Part shown: positions 11,447 to 22,410 of the stretch, piece after piece | Position numbering within the stretch: position 1 is the first letter of the stretch | How the letters are laid out: each line of letters opens with the position of its first letter | From: Phoronis australis | Lineage: Eukaryota; Phoronida; Phoronidae | Assembly (NCBI GenBank): GCA_002633005.1 | Contig: NMRA01000688.1 | Location: 74,363 to 118,698 of the forward strand | Length of the DNA: 44,336 nt | Direction: 5' to 3' | Notes under the pieces: generated by a model | What the model was told of the DNA's origin: nothing | The model's database searches: none | Seen by the model: only the letters and a program-made list of their open reading frames with translations | Translations under genes and position numbers: made by a program

Positions 11447-13219
11447 CCTGGGTGAGAATTTGACACGTTTGACACGCTCTAAAAACGTGGAGTATTGGAA
11501 CGCTCTAAAAACGTGTCGAACGTGTAAAACGTGATGTGTCAAACGTGTAAAATGTAGCATGTCAAACGTGTCAAGAACGTGTCAAAAACGTGTAATTTTC
11601 GTTCCAATACTCCACGTTTGACACGCTTAGCGTGTCAAACGTGGCGATAAGCGTGTAAAACGTAGCGATAGCGTGTCGAATGTGGCTTGCCAAAACGTGG
11701 CAAAAACGTGGCACTTTTGACACCCTAGCATGTCAAACGTGGCGCTTTTGACACGCTAGCCTGTAATCTGTGTCATTGCCATGGTAGCGACCCTACATTT
11801 AGCCTGAGGCCGTGTACAAGCCATAATGTTCTTGTTTATAGCAGCTAACCATCCACCATGGGAATCCATACTGAAAGCAAATGTATAAAGGGATTTCTTC
11901 TTTAAGTCACAGTTTATTGTTACTGTTGATGTAAATAATCCAAAATGTGATAATGATATAGAATCATTAAAACGATAATGTAACTATCCAACTCTTACCA
12001 CATACTGTTGTCACTAAATTTCATTTCATCTAGAATAACATTAACACAGAAATAAGAAAATGGTTCAACATACAAATTTGAAGTGCTTAAGCTGCTATAT
12101 ATATGCATATAAGTCTAAGCTTTTGAGTCAGGCCAGTTGCTTGAAAACAGTTTATGAAGTAAAGAACAGACGCACTTTGTAACATCTTTGAATTACCAAG
12201 AGTGATTCAACATTTGTCATAACATTGAGTTCATGTTGATTTTGCAGCCCAAACCTCTAAACACAATGTCTTATCCTCATTCAAGCTGACACAAAATGTG
12301 AGTTGATCCAATAACAACAATATTATGAATTGATATACTACTGAAGATGAGAGGCGTTCCAACTTCATATATTAACTGCGTAGTCAACAGTTTCTACTGA
12401 CTCTTGTTTTCTGTTACAATCAAACTTACCTGTAAAAAGAAGGACCATTTGCAAGAAAAGTTTATCAAGCCACTGTCAACCAGAGTATATACATACTAAA
12501 CTTCTGTTAGAGCTGCACCACACTCGAAAACCATACTTCATAAGTGCTCTCCTGAGAGGACTGCACTCTCTGACAGCTAAACCAACTCTAACTCAGTATT
12601 TGGATATTTCAATAGGCAGTGAAAACTTTTGTTGCAAACTCTTTGATGTTATTGAGGGAACATGTTTAATCATTCAAATTGGGTGATTACCTCCCAGTGG
12701 CCTTTTCAGAACTGCCAAGCCTATTTAAATTGTATCTTTATTGAAGAGTTCTATCATATTTTACACGTTCGACACGCTAGCGTGTCAAAATTTTACACGT
12801 TCGACACGCTAGCGTGTCAAAATTTTACACGTTTGACACCGTAGCGTGTCACATTTTACACGTTTGATATGCTAGCGTGTCAAACTTTACACGTTTGACA
12901 CGTTAACGTGGCAAACTTTACACGTTTGACACGCTAACGTGGCAAATTTTACACGTTTGACACGCTAGCGTGTCAAATTTTACACGTTTGACACGCTAAC
13001 GTGGCAAATTTTACACGTTTGACACGCTAACGTGGCAAATTTTACACGTTTGACACGCTAACGTGGCAAATTTTACACGTTTGACACGCTAGCGTGTCAT
13101 GTTTTTACACGTTTTACACGTTAACATGGCAATTTTGACACGTATTACACGTTTTTTTACACGTCTGACACGTTTGACACGCTCAAAAGCATGTCAAACG
13201 TGTAAAATTCTCACCCGGG
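11447..13219. mobile_element. TIR element with terminal arrays of ~31-bp palindromic repeats
   Basis: The left end cctgggtgagaatttgacac is inverted at the right end (...attctcacccggg, ending 13219). Inside each end is an array built on ACACGTTTGACACGCTAGCG and its complement. The left array (about 11460-11770) is irregular. The right array (about 12759-13200) has roughly a dozen ~31-bp units. The core TTTGACACGCTAGCGTGTCA is almost perfectly self-complementary, with variants CTAACGTGGC and CTAGCGTGTC. The middle (11770-12755) is unique AT-rich DNA without a recognisable transposase. The family is not identified. Confidence 0.75.
12759..13200. repeat. Tandem array of ~31-bp near-palindromes
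   Basis: About twelve consecutive units read 'tttacacgtttgacacgct' plus 'a(g/a)cgtg(t/g)caaa'. Two unit types alternate (AGCGTGTC and AACGTGGC). Three neighbouring units near 12970-13080 are virtually identical, suggesting recent local amplification. Each unit can fold on itself and can also pair with the inverted array at the other end of the element. Confidence 0.85.
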
Positions 13220-13591
13220 TTAAAGGGAATTGGAAAAAATTAGGCTCGTACCTCCTGATGTAAGTCCAGAGATGACTGCAGCCTACTTCTTACGAATAGC
13301 ATCATTAGACAGTGATTTCTTCTGATGAGTCTTTTTCATGCCGTCCCACTGCTTAATGGGCTTCTAACCCATCATGACCCTGTGTCTCAAAAGGAATTTT
13401 ATTAATACAACTTAAGAGATTAAATAGCCTTTTGTATACCTGTTGCTTACAAACAAGCCTAAAATTAAAATACATTTTTCCATTATCGGGTTTGTACGTA
13501 ATGGGTGGAAGACCGTCTCCGCCGTTGTTGTTTTTACAATTGCGATACTGATGAGTTGTGAGGAAAGTCCACGGAGAGCCGCCTTTTTCAG

Positions 13592-13834
13592 ACATGAAAA
13601 GGTGCATTTGTGGAAACTGTGGTAAGAACAACTTGACAGAACGTCTCTGTTCAAATTTCCTAAATTCATGAAAGTTGCACAGAAATGGTATCAGTTTGTA
13701 TGCCGCATGAGAGTGTGGAATCTCAGTGTGGAGCATGCAATTCAGTCGGGAGCCACACTTTGTTCGGCACATTTCAAAGAATCATGTTTCAACCTTGCAC
13801 AAAAGCGGCGTTGTGATGAAAGCCTCGCTACCTT
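13592..13834 (+). pseudogene. THAP-domain gene exon, frameshifted
   Basis: A good acceptor (gcctttttcag, ending 13591) is followed by ATG at 13594 and the frame MKRCICGNCGKNNLTE, giving the first zinc pair (C-x2-C). The next landmarks are in a different frame from about 13640: SLFKFPKF, KWYQFV, then LCSAHFKESCF (the C-x2-H half). These are the THAP (C2CH DNA-binding) landmarks in correct order and spacing, so a frameshift lies between about 13635 and 13650. The exon ends at a consensus donor (ctacctt|gtaagt). THAP domains occur in transcription regulators and P-element-type transposases. A single-base assembly error is an alternative to true decay. Confidence 0.7.
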
Positions 13835-14546
13835 GTAAGTGCATTTGCAAATTTTTATTAGTAACGAACAAACTGCATCCATTCTAGGGTGAGTGATGCC
13901 AAGCCTTCGACCCAGGCCCAGATCCACTGCTGCTACACCTAGGCTTGTGCACTGTGTTTAGACTGTGCTCATTCCATCATGGCAATAGTGAATACAAGTA
14001 ACCAAGGTTTATTGTTGCCTTTGTCAGTGATTAGTAAGTGTCTATTTTGTGAATGAATATTGACCACACCTTGGTTAAGTTGGTTGTGGCTTACTTATGT
14101 CTGCAACATTTCTCGTGCTTGGGTCGAGTTCATATGGCCTCAAAGCCGATGAAAGTTCGCTAAGTGGGAAATTGAATGTGTTGTCCGATTCTCCAAGTAC
14201 TTGAATGTAATGCCTGTATCCACTCTATGCTCGGCTGCCTATCACCGGGTGGTCAATAGGTTAATCTGTTGTTGAGATTGTGACTGAGGTTTAAAATTTA
14301 GTTGATGTAAATAAACTAAGACCAGAACTTTTGTTTTCCAAATATTTTCCTTATCAGATGAAAACTTTCTGATGATCTTGATTTTAAATATAATTGCAAA
14401 CTGAAATTGTTGTCGGGCAATACGATATAATTCATATAACAAAAACTCAATGCAAAGTCAATATTTTTTTTAAATTATTTTGAAATTTAAAAGTAATATT
14501 CAAATATTGTAAATTAGTGTAGTAAAAACATTAACTGATTTTGCAG

Positions 14547-14577
14547 CTCTTGGCAACCTGAGACATTACCTGCTTAA
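14547..14577 (+). pseudogene. Probable second THAP exon with early stop
   Basis: The acceptor gattttgcag ends at 14546. Joining to the donor at 13834 completes SLATF, at the position of the AVPTIF-like motif that closes THAP domains, followed after nine more codons by TAA (14575-14577). The product would be a bare THAP domain of fewer than 100 residues with no downstream module. The agreement of splice phase and motif supports the join; the function of such a short product is unknown. Confidence 0.4.
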
Positions 14578-14979
14578 TTAAGAAAACAAAATATCGTTAG
14601 TCATGGCACCTGAGTCGGCCAAAAAGTCGCTGAGGGAAAGGAAAAAGTGCAAGCTGTGCATTTACGAATGCTTGTCCAATTTTCCAGAAGAATATTGTGG
14701 GTGATGTGATTCAGTAAGCCTAAATAATAGAAACAATTTGTTGGCTTAGAATAATGATGTTAAATTAAATTTTAAATTAATGACTTTATTGTTATAATAA
14801 AGGCTATAGGCCCATTGTACAAAAGAACAACGTGTTACATACTTAAGAGTACAGCAATCTATAAGGGCGTCAAAAAGCATAAAATACATTATTTACATTG
14901 GTTAACTAATTTAGCAGCATCACTTGTTGATATTAATCTGTTGAACTCGAAAAAAGACGGAAAATTCCAGTAATTTTAT

Positions 14980-16165
14980 TACTTCAATATCATTTTTTCT
15001 CAATTCAGAATATTTGTCACAGCTTAGAAGGAAATGGTATTGACATCTTCTATTACATCGGGGCAGGAGGACACACTGTTTGCCCTATCCAAATTCAAGT
15101 GCCTGCCTACTTCAAGCAGGAGACTGGCTAGAGCACCAAAAAGTTTTCCAATTTGAATTCCATTTTAAATTTATTATAAAAACATAGTTTAGGATTACTC
15201 TCAACAGTTTGTCTCCATCCTTGCAAATAGCAATCCCTTATTCGCTGTCTAAAAATTAGCAGAAAAGTATTTTCACATACAACGCTTTGATTTAACCAAA
15301 CTTCTTGGAATCCATAATTTGACTATAAGTCTAACTGGTGTGACCCAATTTCGGGAGTGCCGATCATTTTGATCGTACAAGTTGTCGTAAGCTGCCCAGT
15401 TGAGCTACGATGAGGAGGCACTTTGAAAAGTTTGAACCAATACTTGATCATGGCAACATAGTACTTAGTGAATAATGGCAACTAACCACATTTGCTCAGT
15501 ACAGCATTGTTTGAGCATGAATTAGCTACACCCAACACACGTTTACTTTTTCTAACTAGTTGTATTCTAATGTCAGCCCGATATTTCAGCTCCATAGCAC
15601 AAGGTAGGGAAAATCATTTTATCAAATATCTCAAAAGCCACATGTGGTTGAAACATGGTCAAGCTTCTGTGTAGCTTGTCGACTGTAATAGTGACCTTCA
15701 TGGCTTGGGCTGACAGGGTCTGAATAGTCCATGATAAATTTGGCGTGAACACAACACCAAGATATTTGTAACTGGAAACCACTGAGTTTTCACCTCCAAA
15801 ATACCACATGTCGTAATTTATTAGGGGACCTCCGTTTCTAAACACCATAACTTTGGTCTTTACTAAATTTCCTGACAGAAGTTATCTAAAGCACACAGTT
15901 TAGTTAGATAGTAAGCACACAAGCCCATATCATCGGCACATGAATACTTTCTGTATCATAGACATTTTGAGGTAGAAAAATACCATCATCCTTACTAGAA
16001 TGGATACATTCTACAAAATTATGTAAGCAAAGAGGGCTCAAATACAATGTCAAAGCAAAAGATGGCTTAACATACAACCTTGCCTAGTGCTTTTGTTTGT
16101 AGGTCTAGCCTGAAATGTGAGAATCACATTCTTGGTACTTTGTCTGGCAATGTCTATTAATCTGA
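14980..16165 (-). mobile_element. Decayed LINE reverse transcriptase remnant
   Basis: Minus-strand pieces appear in the correct LINE order: STRQGCMLSHLLL (RT motif, about 16050-16090), CADDMG (the YADD-type catalytic motif, about 15923-15940), KTKVMVFRNGG followed by YKYLGVVFTPNLSW (about 15860-15750), IFDKMIFPTLCYGAEISG (about 15630-15573), and a C-terminal zinc-binding piece with HFLLSCDKYSELRK (about 15060-14995). Several stops and frame changes separate them, so the copy is dead. Its upstream edge lies fewer than about 20 bases beyond the stop codon of the LRR gene on the same strand. Confidence 0.85.
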
Positions 16166-16176
16166 AAATGAGACTA

Positions 16177-18402
16177 TCAGTTAACGTTAACAATGCGCTG
16201 ATACTTTCTCCGTTTTGAGTTCTTGCAGCCAATGGCGATAATAATTCCAGTGGCTATCAGCATTATTGCTGTGGCAGCTGATATGACGATGACCAGGTGA
16301 CCATCACACACGAGCCAGTTGAGTTGGTAATGTTCAACTGGTGTATCAACTAAGTAGTCGGGAGAAGTGCAGTTACCAACAAACGCTACATTCACTTGGT
16401 TGTATTTACTTTTAAGCCATTCTCTGAACGAGCGAAGTTGACAGTTACAATTCAGTGGATTCTGTTCAAGCCTCAGAGTGGTCAAATTATCTAGGCCCAA
16501 GAATGTCTCGCCAGGGACGAATTTGATTTCGTTATTCTGCAGATTGACCTCCTGAAGATATATATGGCTCGAGAAGGTGTCTTCCTTTAGTTCACTAATA
16601 TTGTTATTTATTAAGTACACGTGCATCAGTTGTTTCATTCTACTCAACTGTGGAATGTGGCTTACTTGTGTTTGTGACATGTCCAAGACACTAAGCTTGT
16701 CTAGTTGAAACTTTTCTAAGTCCAAATTCCGTAAGTCATTTTTGCTGATATTCAAGTGACGAAGTTGTGGCAGATGAAGGATGCCTTGCTCCTTGGCTTG
16801 TCTGTTAATGTTCTCTATGCAACTGGGGCACTTGGATATTGTCAGCATACCTAGCTTAGATGTGGTGTTGAAGCTTAAGCACACTTTGTACTGACATTTA
16901 AAGTTGTCAATGCGCAGTGTGCTCAGCCTCACTGTGTTTGTTATCTTCATATGTGCCCACTTGGGTAGCGTGTTGTCTGAAATATCCAGTACTTCAAGTA
17001 TATTGGCATTCAAAATCAAGCTACTCTTTCTTTGGACTTCGTCCCAGCCAAAGATATTTCTCATGTATAAACGTTTAAGTGTTGACTTGTGATCTTTTAA
17101 GTATCGAAGTACTGTCCTCACACTGTTTCCTAAGTAGTTGTTGCTCAATGTGAGGTCTTCGAGCCTGAATAGGTTCCTCAATGCAGAACTTTCTATTTCT
17201 GCAATGCCAGCATGGTCAAGATCTAACTGTTTCAGACTTGGCAGTCCCTGAAAAGCACGCTTTTTCAGCTTTGGCAGCTCACAGTCAGTCAGGGAAAGTT
17301 TTTTCAATTTAGGGATGCTGAACAGCTTGAGTAGGTTGTCTGTAACTTGGGGAATGGCAGTACCCCAAAGGTGGAGGTGATCTATGGAAGCATTTTTTAT
17401 GTCACTGAGTAGGTTTGCTATGGACTCATGCTTCAGAGGCTTGGTCTGATAGCCACCGATTTTCAGCTTTGAGAGAGTCACGTTCTGTGTTGTTGAAAAA
17501 AATCGAAATGCACTCGCATTGATTTTGGTGAGTGACTGTGATAAGTCGAGACTTAGTCTATGGATTCCTTGGTAAGTTGTGAAGTCGTTCTGTTCAATAG
17601 TTATACCTTTGTGATTTCGATTATTTTGTAAGTCGATATGAAGTTCTCTTAATTGCAGGACCTTGTCTGGTATTGTTAAGTTTTGCATGTTGTTGCAATT
17701 GAGAACTAGAGTTTTCAAGTTTGGAAAGTTAGATAGGTGTGGAATTTCTTTCATACCATTGTTACTTAAGTTAAGGAAGAGAACTGTCGGCATTGGTGGT
17801 AGACTTTGAAAGTCGATTGTTTCCATATATTGTGTGCTCACTGTGATGTTCTCAAGCTTTCTTTTTCCCATCAGCATTTTCTCAACGTTCAGTATGCGCC
17901 GTTGCCCTTTTTTGACATGAGAATGTGTTAAGATTTTCAGGTGCTTCAACTGCTGTAGTTTAGAGAAAGCATTATCTTCAAATCTGCTTCTTGCCTGCTG
18001 GACGAAGTAGACTTCAAGATTCAGTTCCTCCAGGTCTTCAACACCTTCAAACACCCTGTGGGTAATGTTTGTAGTCACACTACACAACGTCAATGACAAA
18101 CTTCGAAGCTGCTTGAATCTTGCAAACATGCCATTTACCATCTTCAACACTTTACATGGTCTAGCCAGTCTCAACTGGTGGATGTGGCTGGGAAGGCCAT
18201 TTAGCATTGCAGTGAAGTTGTGAAACGACTCGCACCTTTCATTGACATCGTTCTTAAAGGAGTAGCACCCAACAGCTGTATGGTATCTGTTGCAGAACAT
18301 CAGCGGGCGGTAAGGGATTTCACAATCCTTGTCGCTAAGTGACGTAACTGTTGGTACGATGGCACTCATACACACCAATATTAGCAGAGGTAACACCTTC
18401 AT
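16177..18402 (-). CDS. TLR-like leucine-rich repeat transmembrane receptor lacking TIR
   Basis: This single uninterrupted frame encodes 741 residues. Residues 1-21 form a signal peptide (hydrophobic core LLILVCMSAIV). About 20 extracellular LRRs of the LxxLxLxxN type span roughly 75-645, with many N-glycosylation sequons. A cysteine cluster at 503, 508, 525 and 528 breaks the LRR run, as in some TLR ectodomains. The C-terminal cap (LRRCT) has C652, C654, C678 and C699. One membrane segment covers 702-725, then a basic tail of 15 residues (KNSKRRKYQRIVNVN). The architecture matches Toll-like receptors without the TIR signalling domain, as in RP105/CD180. An acceptor (ttctctttcag) ending at 18430 places the ATG 27 nt into this exon, implying a 5' UTR intron. 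It may be a decoy or co-receptor, or a TLR truncated by the adjoining LINE. No ligand can be inferred. Confidence 0.93.
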   Translation of the reverse strand: MKVLPLLILVCMSAIVPTVTSLSDKDCEIPYRPLMFCNRYHTAVGCYSFKNDVNERCESFHNFTAMLNGLPSHIHQLRLARPCKVLKMVNGMFARFKQLRSLSLTLCSVTTNITHRVFEGVEDLEELNLEVYFVQQARSRFEDNAFSKLQQLKHLKILTHSHVKKGQRRILNVEKMLMGKRKLENITVSTQYMETIDFQSLPPMPTVLFLNLSNNGMKEIPHLSNFPNLKTLVLNCNNMQNLTIPDKVLQLRELHIDLQNNRNHKGITIEQNDFTTYQGIHRLSLDLSQSLTKINASAFRFFSTTQNVTLSKLKIGGYQTKPLKHESIANLLSDIKNASIDHLHLWGTAIPQVTDNLLKLFSIPKLKKLSLTDCELPKLKKRAFQGLPSLKQLDLDHAGIAEIESSALRNLFRLEDLTLSNNYLGNSVRTVLRYLKDHKSTLKRLYMRNIFGWDEVQRKSSLILNANILEVLDISDNTLPKWAHMKITNTVRLSTLRIDNFKCQYKVCLSFNTTSKLGMLTISKCPSCIENINRQAKEQGILHLPQLRHLNISKNDLRNLDLEKFQLDKLSVLDMSQTQVSHIPQLSRMKQLMHVYLINNNISELKEDTFSSHIYLQEVNLQNNEIKFVPGETFLGLDNLTTLRLEQNPLNCNCQLRSFREWLKSKYNQVNVAFVGNCTSPDYLVDTPVEHYQLNWLVCDGHLVIVISAATAIMLIATGIIIAIGCKNSKRRKYQRIVNVN

Positions 18403-18432
18403 GGCTCTTGATGAGCTATGCTGTGTTTGCTG
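18403..18432 (-). promoter_or_regulatory. 5' UTR and splice acceptor before the LRR start codon
   Basis: On the minus strand, pyrimidine-rich tattctctttcag is followed by 27 nt (18429-18403) and then the ATG with a clear signal peptide. This pattern of a UTR intron before an intronless coding exon supports the chosen start. The upstream exon and promoter were not located. Confidence 0.55.
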
Positions 18433-19078
18433 AAAGAGAATAAGATTTTCTTTAAAATTTGTGATTGCCTGTTAATATGTTGCATGCATGCTTTAACTTG
18501 AATGGTTTAAAGTCATTTTGTTCATATTCACCATACGACTGTAATTAACATTAGTAAAATGTCTCTCGTAAATAACCAGGGATCTTCTTGTTTACGAAAA
18601 TTTACACCAAAAGCAATTCCATTCCCTTTTTAACATTTCTAGCCTGCCACCCTGCATTCTGTGGGAGCGAAAATGTTCAAAAGGGACAATACTTCCAAAT
18701 TGACAGGTTGACATGCAAACAAACAGTGTTAGTTTGCAAATAGACTGGTTATTTGGTTGATTATTGACAAACAGCTTATTTAGCGAACAAAAAAGTTAGT
18801 TGGGTTGAACAGACAGGTTGCTTGTCGAACAAATATGTAAGTTCTGACAAACAGACAGGTTAGTCGTCAGACAGACACAGTGATTGAACAGACAGGACAG
18901 AGGGCACTGTTGCAACTTGATAAGTTGTTGATGTCACGAAGTCATCGTATAGCATGAGCCTTGTTATGTGTTTAATGATTCTCGCAAGTTCTTTGTAGTG
19001 GTCTACAGAGAAAAGTTTCGTTCATCATGATAAAACTGTTCTCAATTTGTCATGGACCACTCTTCAAATAAGTTTATG
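18430..19078. other. No gene; degenerate GACAGGTT-type tandem repeat upstream of the LRR gene
   Basis: From about 18700 to 18900 the motif 'gaacagacaggtt(ag)' recurs with drift (about 18704, 18811, 18858, 18885), forming a weak tandem repeat. It lies about 300-500 bases upstream of the LRR coding exon, within its inferred 5' UTR intron or promoter region. No coding signal seen. Confidence 0.45.
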
Positions 19079-20495
19079 TACTGTATTCGCCGTAATAACT
19101 GCCCAGGGCACTTAGAAAAGTTTGGTTCAGGGGGGCACTTATTATAACCCAAGCCGGTTGAAACCTGGTCTCGAAAACGGGTGAAATCGGAAGCTAAGAT
19201 TCATCAAATTTGTGATCTGTGACGTATCTGTAATCTATGAAACACTTTCAACAAAACTGTGGTGCATTGCTGTCAAACTTTGCTGCTAAGTTACGATCAT
19301 TTTACAGAAAATTGTGCTGAAATCCCAGGGCGAAAACTTGCCGACTGACTGCCTCGAAATCGCCGTCTTCGATATGGCGACTTCAATGCTTGAATAAAAA
19401 TAGTTTTGACTCAAGCAAATGTCCTGAAATCATCATTAAGTTTTCTAAGTAGCGTCCCTAAGATTTTTTTTTGTTTTAAGTTCCCATAGAGTCTGGATTA
19501 ACAGTAGGTTTAAGTACAAATCTATGCAACATCGTGCCATATACATGTATGATCGGCAACACAGCGAGAAAAATGTCTGGACAAACACACATGTTGTTGT
19601 TACGTGACGTTTGTTTTGAAGTTCGTCAGCGTTTGTCAGTAAGCGAGCGCGTGTGTGTCACCAGAGTTCATTTGCCAAAGCAGAGACCATCTTTTGGCCA
19701 GAGCCAAGCAATCTAACGACCTAGATGTGCATTAATTGTGTCTAAAGAAATTTGCACAAGCAGTAGGCCTAAACCAGAGCGTTTTTCATTCAGCACTTGC
19801 CGGTCTCATGTTCTAAAAACGTTCGACATTTGTCTCGGTAAGGCCCATATTAGTCGCTGTGTAGCTGGATGGGTATGTAATTATCTGACAGTTATTCTTC
19901 AGTGTAAGGGTGTGTAAGCATTCACTGTCAGTTGTCATTTTATCAGATATTCGGCTTAAAAACACCAATTATGGTTAATCAAACAATCCATCTCAAAAAT
20001 AACGCAAACGTGTTTTATAGTATTAGAAATTGTCAATATTCAATTCTTACCGGTGCTATGCTACCCGTTTCATGAATGGATAGTTACCAACTAATGTCTT
20101 TGATGACAGGTTTATGTATGTAGCGCGTGCTTCCTGGCCACGAGCGTTTAACACCGAGTTATTTTTATTCATGAGACAGTCGATGTGTCTGACCATAGTG
20201 GGACACGGTCGTCGCGAAAGTACCAACGTTGTTGCGTTCTTTTTGAAGCGCTGCGTTACTTTGAAGTGTATAGTCACGGCTAAATACAAACGTAGCAGTG
20301 CCGCTGGTGGTCTAGAAGACCCATGCAAAAAATTTTTGATTAATTGAAGATGTTACTCTAACCGAGGTTTAGGACTGTAGGTACGTCATTGTTTGCATGT
20401 ACACGTTCATGGACTGGGCGCTTATTTCAGCAAAGTCTGAAAACGCGTGGGGGGCACTTATATGGGCATGGGCAGTTATTACTGCGAATACGGTA
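19079..20495 (+). mobile_element. Non-autonomous TIR DNA transposon (family B, copy 1)
   Basis: The left end tactgtattcgccgtaataa is inverted at the right end (..ttactgcgaatacggta). TIRs are about 26 bp with outer TA, and subterminal 'gggcgctta' or 'gggcactta' repeats occur at both ends. The interior (19560-19690) matches that of the copy at 25591-26746 in inverted orientation, for example the tract around 'cacacatgttgttgttacgtga' and 'agcgagcgcgtgtgtg'. The right half matches 38945-39401. No transposase frame is recognisable. Confidence 0.85.
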
Positions 20496-21694
20496 ATCCT
20501 GATTCGTTTGTTTGTTGAAATGGTGGTTGATAAATTACAAATACTAGAACTGATTACAAGCCTTCAAAGCTTGATTTGACCACGCCACTCAAATAATTGT
20601 CCTTCAATAATTTCTGACATGCTGCCATGATGGATCTTATTTGCTTTTGTGATACATGTTTTACTGGTACAAGTTGACATTTTATAATGGTCTGTAAATT
20701 ACGTCAGCACTCAATGGAGTTCACCACATCTTCACATCTTCATCAAATTTGATGAAATTTGAGACTTTGTTATCTAGTATTGTATTTGCTGTACTGTAGC
20801 AAATTTATATACTGTATATACAAAACATTTTTATTTTAGGTTTTAAAAAGCATCATATTATACCACTTCAATCATTCGTCTGTCTTTTTCTCAGTGTTTA
20901 TAAAATGCCATAGAAAATATAATAGCCTCAGAATTATTCAAGTATGAATCTGTGTCGCAACCATTTTTCTCAAGGCGTCAAGATGTCACTTGATTGAATT
21001 TTGCAGTCATTTAATTTCATACTTGTTGTGAGAATCCATATTTATTTACAAAAACTGCAAAAATGCAGATTCGTTCAATACTTTGACATAGTACCCACAG
21101 AGCCTTCACATGATTTTGTTTCATATTAAATTATCAAGATATACTTAGTACTGTCTTGCTGAAATTTTGGTACTGAAATACTTGTCAGTGTTAAAATATT
21201 TGACATTTATTAGTTTCATGTGCGTTGCACTTGCATTGTCGGATTTATATAATAAGTGGAACATTTTAGCTCCGAGCATGGCTAATAGCTAAAACAATTG
21301 TTGATTTAGTTGTGCAATGAATTGAGCAGGGAATGAAATTTAAAAAGTTTGCAGAAATGGCTTCATATGATGTTTTGTCTGTGATAAATTTATGGTATCC
21401 TTATTGTGTTTTCTTACCAGGACTATTGTCCAGTTTTCTCCTTTTACCTCACAATTGATTTGTTCTATGTAAAAATAAGGGTATAAGAGAAGGTGAATGA
21501 ACTGTACAAGTTTGCAATCCATCACCATTGTTTTATCTCATGTTGCATACAGTAGTTTTCAACAAAAATTGGAAAATTTCGAAATTTGCACGAAACCAAG
21601 AATGAATATAAATTTCTATTTGGATTTCTTCTTACAACCAAGCAATACAAACTGAGAAGAGGATAGCGCCTATAACAAGGTGTTCCATCGATGT
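20496..21694. other. No recognised gene
   Basis: AT-rich sequence with short chance open frames only. Confidence 0.5.
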
Positions 21695-22335
21695 GAAACC
21701 TCGGTGAAAAACAGATATCCCAGAGTTGAAAAAGGACTCCCACATCTTCAAAACAGCCAGCCAGCCCAAAAAACACAAACTCTGACCTTTAAAACAAGAA
21801 CCCTGTTGATGAGACAAGATACCAAAACACCACTTCCACACTTCTGTCAAACCATAGTCAAACATTTTTTATCTAAAAAAATAGTACCTTAGTTAGTAGC
21901 GTGCTTTGTGTTCATACCACATATATCAATTTCTCACTTTGATGAAAAAATAAATCTTCCTACCTATAGTTGTGATATGTTTTGCTTGAGAATTTTAGGC
22001 AACTTATGGCATTTGGCATTATTCCGCTGCTAAAGTTGTGGTGTGATTTTTTGCGTAAGCTTTTGGCGCCATGAAATATTGCGTCGCCTATTGGCCAATT
22101 TTTTCCCCAATTTTTCACTCGCTTGTTCTTCCATGGCGAGGTTGCGTACATGTCACAACAAATTATCAGAACTGGTTTGATTTAGTCACAATTTCTTTAC
22201 TATTTTAATACCAGCCAACCGAATTTCAGAACACTTTATACAGGTACAGTGATCTGCCAAAAAGGGTGAATACATAAGTTAAAAGATTCCAATTCCAAAC
22301 TCCATTTCAATGATAGATGGGGAGTTGAAGTACAC

Positions 22336-22410
22336 TTTTTTGAGGGTAAGAACGGTGAAATTGGTGACTGTGCAAGTCTTTTGAGTGACTAATTCTCACG
22401 GTTCATTTCA
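22336..22410 (+). repeat. Dispersed repeat, partner of 23113-23190
   Basis: 'ttttttgagggtaagaacg' followed by 'gtgaaattggtg', 'gtcttttg' and 'gaataattctcgaggaccat' or variants occurs here and again at 23113-23190 with about 75% identity by eye, in the same orientation. Confidence 0.5.

Noticed and set aside
12662-12844. 60-codon frame entering the palindrome array
   Set aside because: Half of it is translated repeat, and the rest has no recognisable motif.
11460-13200. CRISPR-like array
   Set aside because: Units are contiguous palindromes without unique spacers, in eukaryotic DNA, and bounded by TIRs.
13353-13772. 139-codon minus-strand open frame
   Set aside because: It lies antisense to the THAP exon, shows no family signature, and is explained as a shadow.
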